Assembly (NCBI GenBank): GCA_009786185.1
Contig: WQTS01000122.1
Span: forward strand, 1 to 37,434
DNA from: Bacteroidota bacterium
GTDB lineage: Bacteria; Bacteroidota; Bacteroidia; Bacteroidales; WCHB1-69
DNA length: 37,434 nucleotides
Direction of reading: 5' to 3'
A model generated the notes under the pieces. It saw nothing but the letters and a program-made list of their open reading frames with translations. It had not been told where the DNA came from and searched no databases. Each line of letters starts with the position of its first letter. The first letter of the stretch is position 1. Positions 17,930 to 26,589 of this stretch are shown here, piece by piece. The position numbers were made by a program, and so were the translations under genes.

Positions 17930-18345
17930 AATTTTTTCTTTTGTTTTTTACCTTTAAATTCATAACCACTACTGAATGCAGGAGATGTTCTGTGATAATT
18001 ATAATAGAAAATGCTGTCACCTTGTAGATTACCTTCAAATATTGGCGGCGAATAACCTCCTATAAAGTGTTCTTTAAAATATCCGTCAGAACTTACTTTT
18101 GGCTTTCTACCATCGGAACTAACACCCACTTCCGTAATAACCAAACATGAATCTCCCCAAGTTGAAACATTGACAACATACTCATTTATGGTGTCATAAG
18201 TGGTGCCTTCCAAAGAATAGGATCTCCAACTTATAGATTGCCCAATATATTTTCCTACCCATTTATCTCTATAGTCTTTCTCTTTCTTGCATGCCGTAAA
18301 AAGAACGGCTATTACTGCCAAATAATAAACATGTTGTACTTTCAT
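17926..18345 (-). CDS. small lipoprotein, paralogue 3
   Basis: 139 residues from the chosen ATG at 18345, which gives a proper lipoprotein signal (VYYLAVIAVLFTAC); an in-frame ATG at 18366 would add seven polar residues. More diverged from the other two, but keeps KWVGKY after the anchor and the same basic tail (FKGKKQKKKL) as paralogue 2. Starts 11 nt after the stop of the coathanger fragment upstream. Function unknown. Confidence 0.65.
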   Translation of the reverse strand: MKVQHVYYLAVIAVLFTACKKEKDYRDKWVGKYIGQSISWRSYSLEGTTYDTINEYVVNVSTWGDSCLVITEVGVSSDGRKPKVSSDGYFKEHFIGGYSPPIFEGNLQGDSIFYYNYHRTSPAFSSGYEFKGKKQKKKL

Positions 18346-18355
18346 ATTGGTTTTA

Positions 18356-18599
18356 TTAAGGCGCAAGACTTATTTTTACATTTGTATCTGCTGCTGCACG
18401 AAAACCGGATTTAATACTTATTTTTTCGCCGGCTGTAATTGCAACGGTAGCTGAATTTAAAATCTCTACCTCTTCGACATTTAGAATATCACAGTCCATA
18501 ACCGTTGTATCAGACATTTTTCTCATTAAAGCAATAACCACTTTTGGGTGCAGTTGCAAAACCAACTTCGGTATAGGGAAGAAGTATTATGCAGTGCAT
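18356..18599 (-). pseudogene. remnant of a 3-coathanger-stack protein, frameshifted
   Basis: The last 45 residues encoded here (DILNVEEVEILNSATVAI...) are almost identical to the C-terminus of the GH16 protein, and the DNA (18360-18495) matches 15808-15950 closely. Upstream the reading frame changes: a short ORF starts at 18599 with a TAATG overlap, runs through GFATAPKSGYCFNEKNV and stops at 18510, while the coathanger part continues in another frame. This looks like the tail of a lost gene, broken by a frameshift. Confidence 0.6.
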
Positions 18600-18901
18600 T
18601 ATTTACAATAAGTTTCTTTCAATTTTATCACCTCACAGTTTTCTTCATCCAACTGGATTCCGCTACAAGTATAATAAGCCGTTTTATAACCCGAATATTT
18701 ATTTGGTTCCACAATCCACCCTTCTATTCTCCCGTAGTATTTGTGTTTAAAAATTGCTTTTGTAATACAAATGTTTTCTGTTTCTGGTGGCACTAAATTT
18801 ACCTCGGTAAATGGATCAAATATACGACAATCTTCATACTTTTTGCAAGATATAAAAAGAGTTGTAATGCCAAAAATTATTAAAAATAGTGTTTGTTTCA
18901 T
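18599..18901 (-). CDS. small lipoprotein, unrecognised
   Basis: 100 residues from the ATG at 18901, which gives a lipoprotein signal (TLFLIIFGITTLFISC, Cys near 17); a longer form from 18955 would place an extra hydrophobic stretch ahead and overlap the previous gene. After the Cys: KKYEDCRIFDPFTEVNLVPP and a Cys near the end (ETYCK), so possibly a disulfide. Part of the exported-protein operon, 43 nt after the pseudoprotease gene. No family recognised. Confidence 0.6.
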   Translation of the reverse strand: MKQTLFLIIFGITTLFISCKKYEDCRIFDPFTEVNLVPPETENICITKAIFKHKYYGRIEGWIVEPNKYSGYKTAYYTCSGIQLDEENCEVIKLKETYCK

Positions 18902-18944
18902 AATAAAGTGCTTATAAAATTTGTAGCAAAATAATAAAAATATT

Positions 18945-21128
18945 TTATTGAACAATCACTTTTTTTACCGTGATGTTATTGCCCATGGATAATTTAACAA
19001 AATAGATACCTGCCGGTAAATGAGAATAATTGACATGAATTTGAAAAGTGTTACAATGTTCTATTCCGGAAATAAGTTTACCTGAAGAACTAAAGATTTG
19101 AAATGAAAAGGGTTTCATTTCTCCTATAGTCAACAATTGTATTATAAAATTTCCATCATTGGGATTTGGATATATAGTAAAATCAAATTTATCATTAGAT
19201 ATTTCTTGAATATTATAAGAATCTTTTGAGGGTTCAATTAAATCTTTTGAGGGTTCAATTGAGCTATTTGACTTACAATACATAACCAAAATTCTATATG
19301 AGTTTGAAATTTCATCACCAGATGAAGAAAAAGTAATATTTGCGGTATAATAGCCGGCAACTACTCCCGATGCTGACCAGACAGTAACAGAATTGCCTAT
19401 AATACTGCCACTTCCAGAATAAACTAATACCCCACTATTCGATGAAATCTTTACAGTATAATGGGTGGCATTGGTAATACTAAAATTCAGACCATCATCT
19501 GCACAAGCATAATTTGTCCATGCCACCAAATTAATACCCACAGGAACCTGAACACAATCAGAGCTTTCAATTTTTGCTTGGAATTGACTTCCTGATTGAG
19601 CATGGAAACCGGGTTTTAAAATAATATTTTCTCCGGCAATGTACTTAACATTTGCACCAGACTGAATGATACTTGTTGATTCTATATCACTCGCACGAAA
19701 AGTGAACGATCCGGAAGATATAGTATTGTCTAAATTCAAATATATACCAGCATCCTTCGTGCAAGCATCAATGCCGTCTAATACAAATACTCCTGTTGAA
19801 GTGGGATCAAGAAAGCCTTTTAAACGATCGTCAATATCCCATGAAGAAAAAAGTTTGCCAAAGGTTGAAATAACTTTGTCTGCGTTTTTACAACTATATG
19901 CTTTACACTTTAGATATGAAACTGTAACAGTAAGATGTGAGGCAATAGTATGTTGTCCAATGATTCTTTTTTGAGCATTAAAAAGTGCTCCTCCTCCGTA
20001 TCCTCTGGGAAAAATTCCGTGTCCATTTTCTGTAGCAATCCAATTTATTTTATAACCATTAACATCATTACAATTTGCAGTTTCAGGCACCATGCTAAAG
20101 GTTGCAATTCCTTTTCCATTACTCCCACTGTGATAAATTCCAACTCCTCCCGCACTTTGAGAATCATTTCTGTCCCATCCTGCAAAATAGGGCCTAAATG
20201 ATGATAGTGGTTGTTTTGACATTTCCAATAACACATAACCTGTCTTCATATGACCTGCTAGTGTTTTTGCACCACTAATGGATTTATATGTTGAAGTAAA
20301 CGTTGGGGCTTCATCAGTAAAATAAAAGATACTACTCTTATCATCATCTTGATGATAAGTAACATCAGTACTTGTTAATATATATGCTTTGCCATCATTA
20401 TTTGTATTGTTTATTAATGTTCCCGTACCTGTTTTGTTACCATTTACCACTATGTAACAAACTGCTCTTTTTTCGTTTTGCCAATTATCACCTTCAGGAG
20501 AGCTATTGATACTAATATGGCAAGTTTTAGCTTTGGAGTCATACTCTTTTAGGATATTCAAAAAATCCATAAAATCATGATTAATTTTGCCAATAATTAA
20601 AGTGCCTTCATAATCAGAAATATAGGGTTCAAAGTATTCAAGAATAATTTTTTCTCCGGCTACCGGTGAAACAGCAAATACTTTAAATTCTTTATTATTA
20701 TTGCTTGTATATGCGCCAATGATATGTTCATGGGTTTCATTATACATAAAAAGTTTTGCACATGGCGGCACAGCATATTCCGAAAAAATAATGTTAATAG
20801 AATATGCTCCCGGCGATCTAATAGCAAGCCTATATAAAATACCGCAATCTAATGAATCTTTTATTGCGGCTTCTTTCAAATCAATATTCACATCAAAAGG
20901 ATATGCAAATTGATAATACCCTTGCACACTATCATTGTCTGCTTTCAATTCATCAATAATAGATTGATCAATATGAGGCATATTTAAAACCGGAATATCT
21001 GCTGAAAGTTCTTTCCCATTTCGATCTTCAGATAACTGAAGAGTATAAGGTAGTCCACCCTGACTAAGTTGTCCATATCCTAAATATGAAAAAGTCAAAA
21101 TAAAAAAAATAAATATTATCTTTCTCAT
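18945..21128 (-). CDS. secreted trypsin-like (lysyl endopeptidase-type) protein without catalytic triad, T9SS cargo
   Basis: 727 residues. Signal peptide 1-20. Residues about 215-430 follow the Bacteroidetes lysyl-endopeptidase-like fold: CYIVVNGNKTGTGTLINNT, YVLLEMSKQPLSSFRPYFAG, WDRNDSQSAGGVGIYH, GGALFNAQKRIIGQ. At the three catalytic places the residues are changed: LTAxHC is LTSTDV (about 251-256), the DxxLL aspartate is G298, and the GxSG serine is G378 in GYGGG. A 3-coathanger-stack module follows (about 470-520, ENIILKPGFHAQSGSQFQA), then a beta domain, a doubled IEPSKD, and a type A type IX sorting domain from about 650 (FTIYPNPNDGNFIIQ ... KVIVQ). Likely a surface-attached binding protein. 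It overlaps the preceding gene by one base (TAATG). Confidence 0.78.
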   Translation of the reverse strand: MRKIIFIFFILTFSYLGYGQLSQGGLPYTLQLSEDRNGKELSADIPVLNMPHIDQSIIDELKADNDSVQGYYQFAYPFDVNIDLKEAAIKDSLDCGILYRLAIRSPGAYSINIIFSEYAVPPCAKLFMYNETHEHIIGAYTSNNNKEFKVFAVSPVAGEKIILEYFEPYISDYEGTLIIGKINHDFMDFLNILKEYDSKAKTCHISINSSPEGDNWQNEKRAVCYIVVNGNKTGTGTLINNTNNDGKAYILTSTDVTYHQDDDKSSIFYFTDEAPTFTSTYKSISGAKTLAGHMKTGYVLLEMSKQPLSSFRPYFAGWDRNDSQSAGGVGIYHSGSNGKGIATFSMVPETANCNDVNGYKINWIATENGHGIFPRGYGGGALFNAQKRIIGQHTIASHLTVTVSYLKCKAYSCKNADKVISTFGKLFSSWDIDDRLKGFLDPTSTGVFVLDGIDACTKDAGIYLNLDNTISSGSFTFRASDIESTSIIQSGANVKYIAGENIILKPGFHAQSGSQFQAKIESSDCVQVPVGINLVAWTNYACADDGLNFSITNATHYTVKISSNSGVLVYSGSGSIIGNSVTVWSASGVVAGYYTANITFSSSGDEISNSYRILVMYCKSNSSIEPSKDLIEPSKDSYNIQEISNDKFDFTIYPNPNDGNFIIQLLTIGEMKPFSFQIFSSSGKLISGIEHCNTFQIHVNYSHLPAGIYFVKLSMGNNITVKKVIVQ

Positions 21129-22663
21129 TATTTGCCTCCTTTCGCTTGCTTCAATTCATCTATTTCTTTTTGCATTTGAATAATATACAGTGTAAGTTCT
21201 TCCACTTTTTGTAAGAGTATCGCATTCATTTCGCCCAGATTGATTCCATTAGCTTCAACTTCTGCCGCAGAGGGAACGTTAGGGAGGTGTTTGTTTTCTA
21301 TAATAAATTGCTCTACTTCGTTCAATGGTCGAAGTTCATAATCATTTTCAAAAACAAAATCCGGCCAACAGTCAGGTTGAAGTGAAACACGTATTTCTCT
21401 CGTACACACTAACCCATCTCCGTAAACTGTAAAAACTTCACCGAACATCCAGCTTTTTATTACAAATGCTTTATTAGAATGATGAGCGTTAATTTTTATC
21501 AGAGGTGAATAATCAGGATCCCAAAGTGCTTCCTCATCTCCTATACACAATTCTTTCGCAAATATTCTATCAGCAATATTTGCGTTTTGAGCCCACAATG
21601 ATCCTTCAATATTTGCATTTTGAACACGTATATCAGCCTCCACGTCTAAATAACCATCAATATTGGCGTATGTAGCGTATAAATCGTCTACACTGAGGAG
21701 ATTAATTCTAGCGTATGACGCGTATAGCTCTTCTGCATTGAGATACCTGTCAATAGTGGCATCTTGGACATTGAGATTTTCAGTAATATTTACTCTTTGT
21801 GCAGTTAGGGCATCTGCAGATAACGAGCCATTTACATCCAACTTCGCCAGTGGATTATTTGTCCCTATCCCCACGTTGCAATTATCTGCTAAAAATAAGG
21901 CATGATTTACCAAACTTTGTCCTCCCCCATGAGGCTTCCAAAAATTAAGGCCATAACCTCCCTCAACAGGATCATCAGAACTTAGATACTCAATCCCCCA
22001 AACAGGTATTGTATTGCTATTATATTCGGCGCCAAAAAGTATAGAGCCATTGGTGGAGCCGGGCGCTTTGGCAGAAGTTTTGGAAATTACTACATTACCG
22101 TCTACGATGTGCAATTTTTGCTTTGGCAATGCCGTGCCCATGCCAATATAGCCTTCAGGTGAAATCATGAAGCCACCGCCGGGTCCTTCAATAAAAAATT
22201 TGCCTTGCTCTTGTTGCCTTAGAGTAACATCTTTTGTAAAGCTGGAGAAAATGCTAAATCCGTTGTGATTAGCAAAGCCCGTTTCAGGAGTAGTTAGTTG
22301 TAGTACCTTTCTACCCAACATCGATGTGCTGCGAACGCTTGTTGAATCTCCATTTCCGTCCACAATAATAATTTCTCCACATGGCATTTCATCAAGTTGA
22401 TGGTGTACGTGCAGCGGAGCTTGAGGATCTGTAAGTCCTATTCCTAAAAAAGAATGATTTTGCGATAACCGCATGCGCTCCGTGTTTCGCGTCTTAAAGA
22501 TAAGAGGCTTACAATCAGTAGTGCCTAGAAAATTCAAGTTTGTAGTACCGGTATTTCCCACTGTGTTCCAAGGAACTGCTACCGGTTGAAAATCGAATTG
22601 CGCATATCCTCCAATAAAAAACGCGCCGAAAAATAAAAGAAAAATAATTTTTTTCATGTGCAT
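21128..22663 (-). CDS. secreted fibre-like protein with C-terminal tail-fibre-type domain
   Basis: 511 residues (ATG at 22657 is an equal start). Signal peptide IIFLLFFGAFFIGGYAQ. Contains the repeated phrase VGIGTNNPLAKLDVNG / GIGLTDPQAPLHVH / MGTALPKQKLHIVDG, typical of phage-tail-fibre-like surface proteins in Bacteroidetes. Residues about 290-360 are a low-complexity series (LYASYARIN, LYATYANID, VQNANIEGS, AQNANIADR). The end has the common module FENDYELRPLNEVEQFIIENKHLPNVPSA, GINLGEMNAILLQKVEELTLY and a coiled coil. Probably a trimeric surface fibre. First gene of the exported operon, behind a promoter with four direct repeats. Confidence 0.8.
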   Translation of the reverse strand: MHMKKIIFLLFFGAFFIGGYAQFDFQPVAVPWNTVGNTGTTNLNFLGTTDCKPLIFKTRNTERMRLSQNHSFLGIGLTDPQAPLHVHHQLDEMPCGEIIIVDGNGDSTSVRSTSMLGRKVLQLTTPETGFANHNGFSIFSSFTKDVTLRQQEQGKFFIEGPGGGFMISPEGYIGMGTALPKQKLHIVDGNVVISKTSAKAPGSTNGSILFGAEYNSNTIPVWGIEYLSSDDPVEGGYGLNFWKPHGGGQSLVNHALFLADNCNVGIGTNNPLAKLDVNGSLSADALTAQRVNITENLNVQDATIDRYLNAEELYASYARINLLSVDDLYATYANIDGYLDVEADIRVQNANIEGSLWAQNANIADRIFAKELCIGDEEALWDPDYSPLIKINAHHSNKAFVIKSWMFGEVFTVYGDGLVCTREIRVSLQPDCWPDFVFENDYELRPLNEVEQFIIENKHLPNVPSAAEVEANGINLGEMNAILLQKVEELTLYIIQMQKEIDELKQAKGGK

Positions 22664-22688
22664 AAAGTTTTATGTTTTACTAATAGCA

Positions 22689-22696
22689 CAAAAATA
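22689..22696 (-). promoter_or_regulatory. -7 promoter box of the exported-protein operon
   Basis: Minus-strand TATTTTTG, exact TAnnTTTG match, 26-32 nt before the start codon of the fibre-like gene. Confidence 0.6.
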
Positions 22697-22723
22697 AAAC
22701 ACTGATAGTACGAATAATAAAAT

Positions 22724-22795
22724 GGGCGATTATTTTTTTAAACGGGCAATATAAATACTTGAACGGGCATTATTCATACACGAGGGGGCATTTTA
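22724..22795 (-). promoter_or_regulatory. four direct repeats with 20-21 bp spacing, probable activator sites
   Basis: Minus strand: ATGCCCCCTCG, ATGCCCGTTCAAG, TTGCCCGTTTAAA and TCGCCCATTTTA. The GCCC cores lie at 22786-22789, 22765-22768, 22744-22747 and 22724-22727, i.e. 21, 21 and 20 bp apart, on one face of the helix, and the last reaches the -33 region. The spacing is that of LytTR-type direct repeats; two LytTR proteins are encoded in the window. Confidence 0.55.
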
Positions 22796-22878
22796 AAAAA
22801 GTATTTTTAACAAAATTTTGGCGTTTTTATGCAATATTTGGCATAAATTTCTATAATGTTTGTCTTTTTAGAAAAACA

Positions 22879-25563
22879 TTATACTATCACCAATTCCACC
22901 ACTCTCTTCATCGCATCTTCAAGTCCATAGCAATTTTTGCCTCCGGCGGTAGCCAATACAGGTTGTCCGCCGCCGCCGCCCTCAATCAGCGGGGCAACTT
23001 CTCGTACTAATGTAACGGCGCTCAAACCCTTAGCAATCAAATCGTCGGAAAGCGCCACAATAATCGTGGGCTTATCTTCTTGGTTCGTACCAAAAACAAT
23101 GACCATATGATCCGCGTGATTTCTTAAATTATTGGCTGTTCGTTTCATCACCTCCGGCAACATTTGCGACATGAAGAAAAGAACATGGTAACCATTTACT
23201 ATTTTGATAGATTTTACAATATCATTTGAAAAATGCTGAATGCGTTCTTCTGCAAAAATTTCCGCTTCTTTACGAATTTTATCATTTTCTTGCACCAATT
23301 TTTGCACAGCTTGCATAATATTTGGAGATTTAAAAAATGTCTTAAGATCATCTGCCAAATGAAAGATATGATTGATGTAATCTTCTGCTTGTTTTCCTGT
23401 AACTGCCTCAATACGACGTACTCCCGAAGCAATGGCGCTTTCGGATAACAAGCGCACAAAGCCGATATTTCCCGTTGCGGAAGTGTGTGTACCGCCGCAC
23501 AATTCCACCGAATCACCAAATTTTATGGTACGCACTTTGTCTTCATACTTCTCGCCAAATAATGCAATAGCACCCATTTCCATGGCTTCCTCCATCAAAA
23601 TATCGCTAAAGGTGCAAAGCGGAATATTTGCTCTTACCAACTCATTTACAATAGATTCTACTTCGCGAAGTTGTGCGTCTTCCACTTTGGAAAAATGTGA
23701 AAAGTCGAAACGAAATTTGTCGCAAGAAACCATAGAGCCTTTTTGCTCCACGTGTGTTCCCAATACTTTTCGTAAAGCAAAGTGCAGTAAATGCGTAGCC
23801 GTATGATTGTTTTGTATGGCAATGCGTTTTTCCTCATTTACTTTTGCAGTAAAAACCGAAGTTAAATTATCCGGCAAAGAAAGCGCAATATGTACAACTA
23901 AATTATTCTCTTTTACTGTGTTAACGATTTCAATTTTATCATTAATATTTTCCAAAGCCCCGGTATCACCCATCTGCCCGCCCGATTCGGCATAAAACGG
24001 CGTTTTTTCTAACACAATCTGATAATAACTTTTCCCTTTCGTTTTTACATTCCTGTATTTCACTATTTTCGATTCACAAACTAAGATTTCATAACCCACA
24101 AACTCAGTTGGTTTGTCCGTTTTTATCAACTCCACCCAATCTTCCGTTTCCACCGTTGCGGCAGCACGAGAACGGTTTTTTTGCTCTTCCAAACCTTTCT
24201 GAAAGCCTTCCATATCCACAGTCATGCCTTTTTCTGAGGCTAACAGTTGGGTTAGGTCAATGGGAAAACCGTAGGTGTCGAACAACTCAAATGCGAAAGC
24301 ACCCTCGATTTTATTATATAAGCTACCCCGTCCGGCTTCGCCGTCCACCCCTTCAAAATTTGAAGGGGATTTTTCTCCCTTCTCCTTTCTCCTTTCTTCC
24401 ATTTTTTGGCAGTAGCTTTCAAATCGCTGTATCCCACTCGCCAACGTTTTCAAAAACGAATTTTCCTCCTCGCGAATTACTCTTTCGATGAGGTTTTCTT
24501 GGGCTTTCAACTCCGGAAAAGCGTGTCCCATGTTTTTTACTAATGTGGGAACTAACTGGCAAATAAAAGGTTCGTTAAATCCTAAAAATGTATAGCCGTA
24601 ACGAATAGCACGGCGCAAAATCCTACGAATTACATAGCCGGCGCCCGTATTCGACGGCAATTGTCCATCGGCGATGGCGAAACTTACTGCACGCAAATGG
24701 TCTGCTACCACGCGCAATGCAATATCGGTTTTTTCCTCTTCACCATACGTTTTATGCGATAATTGTGCAATTTTTTGAATAATCGGTTGAAAAACATCCG
24801 TATCGTAATTCGATTTTTTGCCTTGCACTGCCATGCACAAACGCTCAAAACCCATGCCGGTATCTACGTGGTTGGCGCTTAGTTTTTGCAACTCTCCGGA
24901 TCCAAGGCGGTTATACTGAATAAACACCAAATTCCAGATTTCTACCACCAATGGGTTGTCTTTATTTATGAGAGACGCACCCGCGGTTTTCGTTCGTGCT
25001 TCATCATCGCGCAAGTCAATGTGCACTTCCGAGCACGGACCGCATGGACCGGTTTCACCCATTTCCCAAAAGTTATCCTTTTTGTTGCCGTACAAAATGT
25101 GCGATTCCGGCAAATGTCTTTTCCAAAATTCTAATGCTTCCAAATCGGGTTCGGTGCCATCCTTTTGATCGCCTTCAAAAACAGTGGCATACAAGCGACT
25201 TTTGTCCAACTTCATCACCTCGACTAAAAATTCCCATGCCCATTCAATCGCTTCCTTCTTAAAATAATCACCAAACGACCAATTACCGAGCATTTCAAAC
25301 ATGGTGTGGTGGTAGGTATCCTTTCCTACCTCCTCTAAGTCGTTATGCTTTCCCGAAACGCGCAAACATTTTTGTGTATCCACAATACGTTGATTAACAA
25401 TGGGTTGATTCCCCAAAAAAATATCTTTAAACTGATTCATCCCTGCATTGGTAAACATTAACGTGGGGTCGTTTTTAATCACCATCGGCGCCGAAGGTAC
25501 AATAGTATGTTGTTTTGACTTAAAAAAATCCAAAAAAGCCGAACGTATTTCGTTGCAATTCAT
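22879..25563 (-). CDS. alaS: alanyl-tRNA synthetase with repeat-derived insertion
   Basis: 894 residues, slightly long for AlaRS. Charges tRNA-Ala and edits Ser/Gly mischarging. Class II core at 1-260 (FFKSKQHTIVPSAPMV, FTNAGMNQFKDIFLG, GNWSFGDYFKKEAI), tRNA-recognition region, editing domain with HTATHLLH and the distal ELCGGTHTSATG zinc motif, and the C-Ala domain with GGGGGQP near the end. Between the helix LKTLASGIQRFESYCQKM and the strand FELFDTYGFPIDLT, residues about 389-417 (starting EERRKEKGEK and including PSNFEGVDGEAGRGS) are encoded by a composite repeat found elsewhere in the window. The frame stays open and all catalytic motifs are intact, so the enzyme should work. Confidence 0.97.
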   Translation of the reverse strand: MNCNEIRSAFLDFFKSKQHTIVPSAPMVIKNDPTLMFTNAGMNQFKDIFLGNQPIVNQRIVDTQKCLRVSGKHNDLEEVGKDTYHHTMFEMLGNWSFGDYFKKEAIEWAWEFLVEVMKLDKSRLYATVFEGDQKDGTEPDLEALEFWKRHLPESHILYGNKKDNFWEMGETGPCGPCSEVHIDLRDDEARTKTAGASLINKDNPLVVEIWNLVFIQYNRLGSGELQKLSANHVDTGMGFERLCMAVQGKKSNYDTDVFQPIIQKIAQLSHKTYGEEEKTDIALRVVADHLRAVSFAIADGQLPSNTGAGYVIRRILRRAIRYGYTFLGFNEPFICQLVPTLVKNMGHAFPELKAQENLIERVIREEENSFLKTLASGIQRFESYCQKMEERRKEKGEKSPSNFEGVDGEAGRGSLYNKIEGAFAFELFDTYGFPIDLTQLLASEKGMTVDMEGFQKGLEEQKNRSRAAATVETEDWVELIKTDKPTEFVGYEILVCESKIVKYRNVKTKGKSYYQIVLEKTPFYAESGGQMGDTGALENINDKIEIVNTVKENNLVVHIALSLPDNLTSVFTAKVNEEKRIAIQNNHTATHLLHFALRKVLGTHVEQKGSMVSCDKFRFDFSHFSKVEDAQLREVESIVNELVRANIPLCTFSDILMEEAMEMGAIALFGEKYEDKVRTIKFGDSVELCGGTHTSATGNIGFVRLLSESAIASGVRRIEAVTGKQAEDYINHIFHLADDLKTFFKSPNIMQAVQKLVQENDKIRKEAEIFAEERIQHFSNDIVKSIKIVNGYHVLFFMSQMLPEVMKRTANNLRNHADHMVIVFGTNQEDKPTIIVALSDDLIAKGLSAVTLVREVAPLIEGGGGGQPVLATAGGKNCYGLEDAMKRVVELVIV
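24314..24399 (-). repeat. composite palindromic element inside alaS
   Basis: Read on the minus strand: purine heptamers (AGAAAGG, AGAAGGG), palindrome CCCCTTCAAA/TTTGAAGGGG, TGG, a small hairpin CGGC-GAA-GCCG, then ACGGGGTAG and TTATATAA. The same order occurs at 29591-29690, with the inner hairpin replaced by CTCGC-GTA-GCGAG. It adds about 29 codons to alaS in frame. Confidence 0.85.
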
Positions 25564-25609
25564 AAAGTTATAATTTTTAGAAAATAAGGTGCAATGATAT
25601 GATTTTTTT

Positions 25610-26488
25610 TTACTGATAGAACAACTTAATCACTTGCTCCGAATAAGTTTTAGAAACCGGCAAATCCGGCAAATTCAAATAATCTAAATCTAAAAAAATG
25701 CCCTCTTTATCTTTGCGCAATACTCTTACTTTGTTAATATTCACAATATAAGAACGATGGCATCTTACCAAAGGATAATCCGCATAGCTATCTTCAATGC
25801 TTTTCAAACTTCTTCTGAGTAAAAAACGTGCTACTTTTCCTTTGTTTTCGTAATAAATATTCACGTAATTATCAGATGATTCAATATAATAAAGATTATT
25901 AAATTTGATGGATAAGCGTAATGTTCCTTTATCATCATTAAAATGAATCAGGTTAAATTTGTCGGGTTGAATCGCGAAATAGTTTTCTTCATCAATGTAT
26001 TTCGACATTTGTACCATTCGAGCCAAGTGTAACTTTTTGTCTTGCAATGATAAATACAGCCACGAAACCATGTAGGGTAAAAAGAGGATCAGCGTAATAT
26101 AGAGCATGGCTTGCGGCGCAATGTCAAAGAAATCGCGGGGATCGTTCAGCCTTATTTTAACCGCTAAAGCATACAAAATAGACATAATGAGAATCTCTCC
26201 GAAAATCCAAACAGAATAAGCCAAATAAGTTAATCTAATGTTGTTTTTTAAAAGATACATCACCAACCTGCTTATACTCAATATTGTAATTCCGCATAAA
26301 ACAATAATTAATGTGGTAATGAAATATTGTGTGGGTGTAAGGCTCTCTTTTGCCCAAAACTCAAAAAAATGCGCATCTTCAAATGGTTTGTAAATATTTA
26401 AAAACAATATCGAAAAGAAAAAAACAAAAACCAGCAGCAGAATGATATTTTTTTTGCTTACTAAAAAAGCCGGAATGAGTCGTTGCAT
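25610..26488 (-). CDS. membrane-anchored LytTR regulator
   Basis: 292 residues. Four membrane helices in the first 150 residues (about 13-32, 53-75, 86-105, 122-147), a linker, and a LytTR DNA-binding domain at about 190-290 (LYYIESSDNYVNIYYENKGKV, LLRRSLKSIEDSYADYPLVR, CHRSYIVNINKVRVLRKDKEG). This is the common Bacteroidetes form with a membrane sensor fused directly to LytTR. The start codon lies only 15 nt behind the 3' end of tRNA-Arg on the same strand, with no promoter between, so the mRNA is probably released from a tRNA precursor. Candidate regulator for the 21-bp repeats before 22663. Confidence 0.88.
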   Translation of the reverse strand: MQRLIPAFLVSKKNIILLLVFVFFFSILFLNIYKPFEDAHFFEFWAKESLTPTQYFITTLIIVLCGITILSISRLVMYLLKNNIRLTYLAYSVWIFGEILIMSILYALAVKIRLNDPRDFFDIAPQAMLYITLILFLPYMVSWLYLSLQDKKLHLARMVQMSKYIDEENYFAIQPDKFNLIHFNDDKGTLRLSIKFNNLYYIESSDNYVNIYYENKGKVARFLLRRSLKSIEDSYADYPLVRCHRSYIVNINKVRVLRKDKEGIFLDLDYLNLPDLPVSKTYSEQVIKLFYQ

Positions 26489-26503
26489 ATTTTTGTCTTT
26501 GTG

Positions 26504-26575
26504 TAGCCCCGCCGGGAATCGAACCCGAATTTAAAGTTTAGGAAACTTTCGTTCTATCCATTGAACTACAGAGCC
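26504..26575 (-). tRNA. tRNA-Arg(CCT)
   Basis: 72-nt cloverleaf: acceptor GGCTCTG/CGGGGCT (with G-U pairs), D arm GTTC...GAAC, anticodon stem AAAGT/ACTTT with loop TTCCTAA (anticodon CCT, reads AGG), T arm TCGGG TTCGATT CCCGG, discriminator A. CCA is not encoded. Confidence 0.93.
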
Positions 26576-26589
26576 TTTTTTTGAAGGCG

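Noticed and set aside
18945..21128. Active lysyl endopeptidase
   Set aside because: None of the three catalytic residues is present at the aligned positions.
24108..24491. Plus-strand coding frame opposite alaS
   Set aside because: Antisense to a certain gene; its content is a shadow of the repeat and alaS codons.
22879..25563. alaS as a pseudogene because of the repeat insertion
   Set aside because: The frame is open throughout and the class II, editing and zinc motifs are intact.
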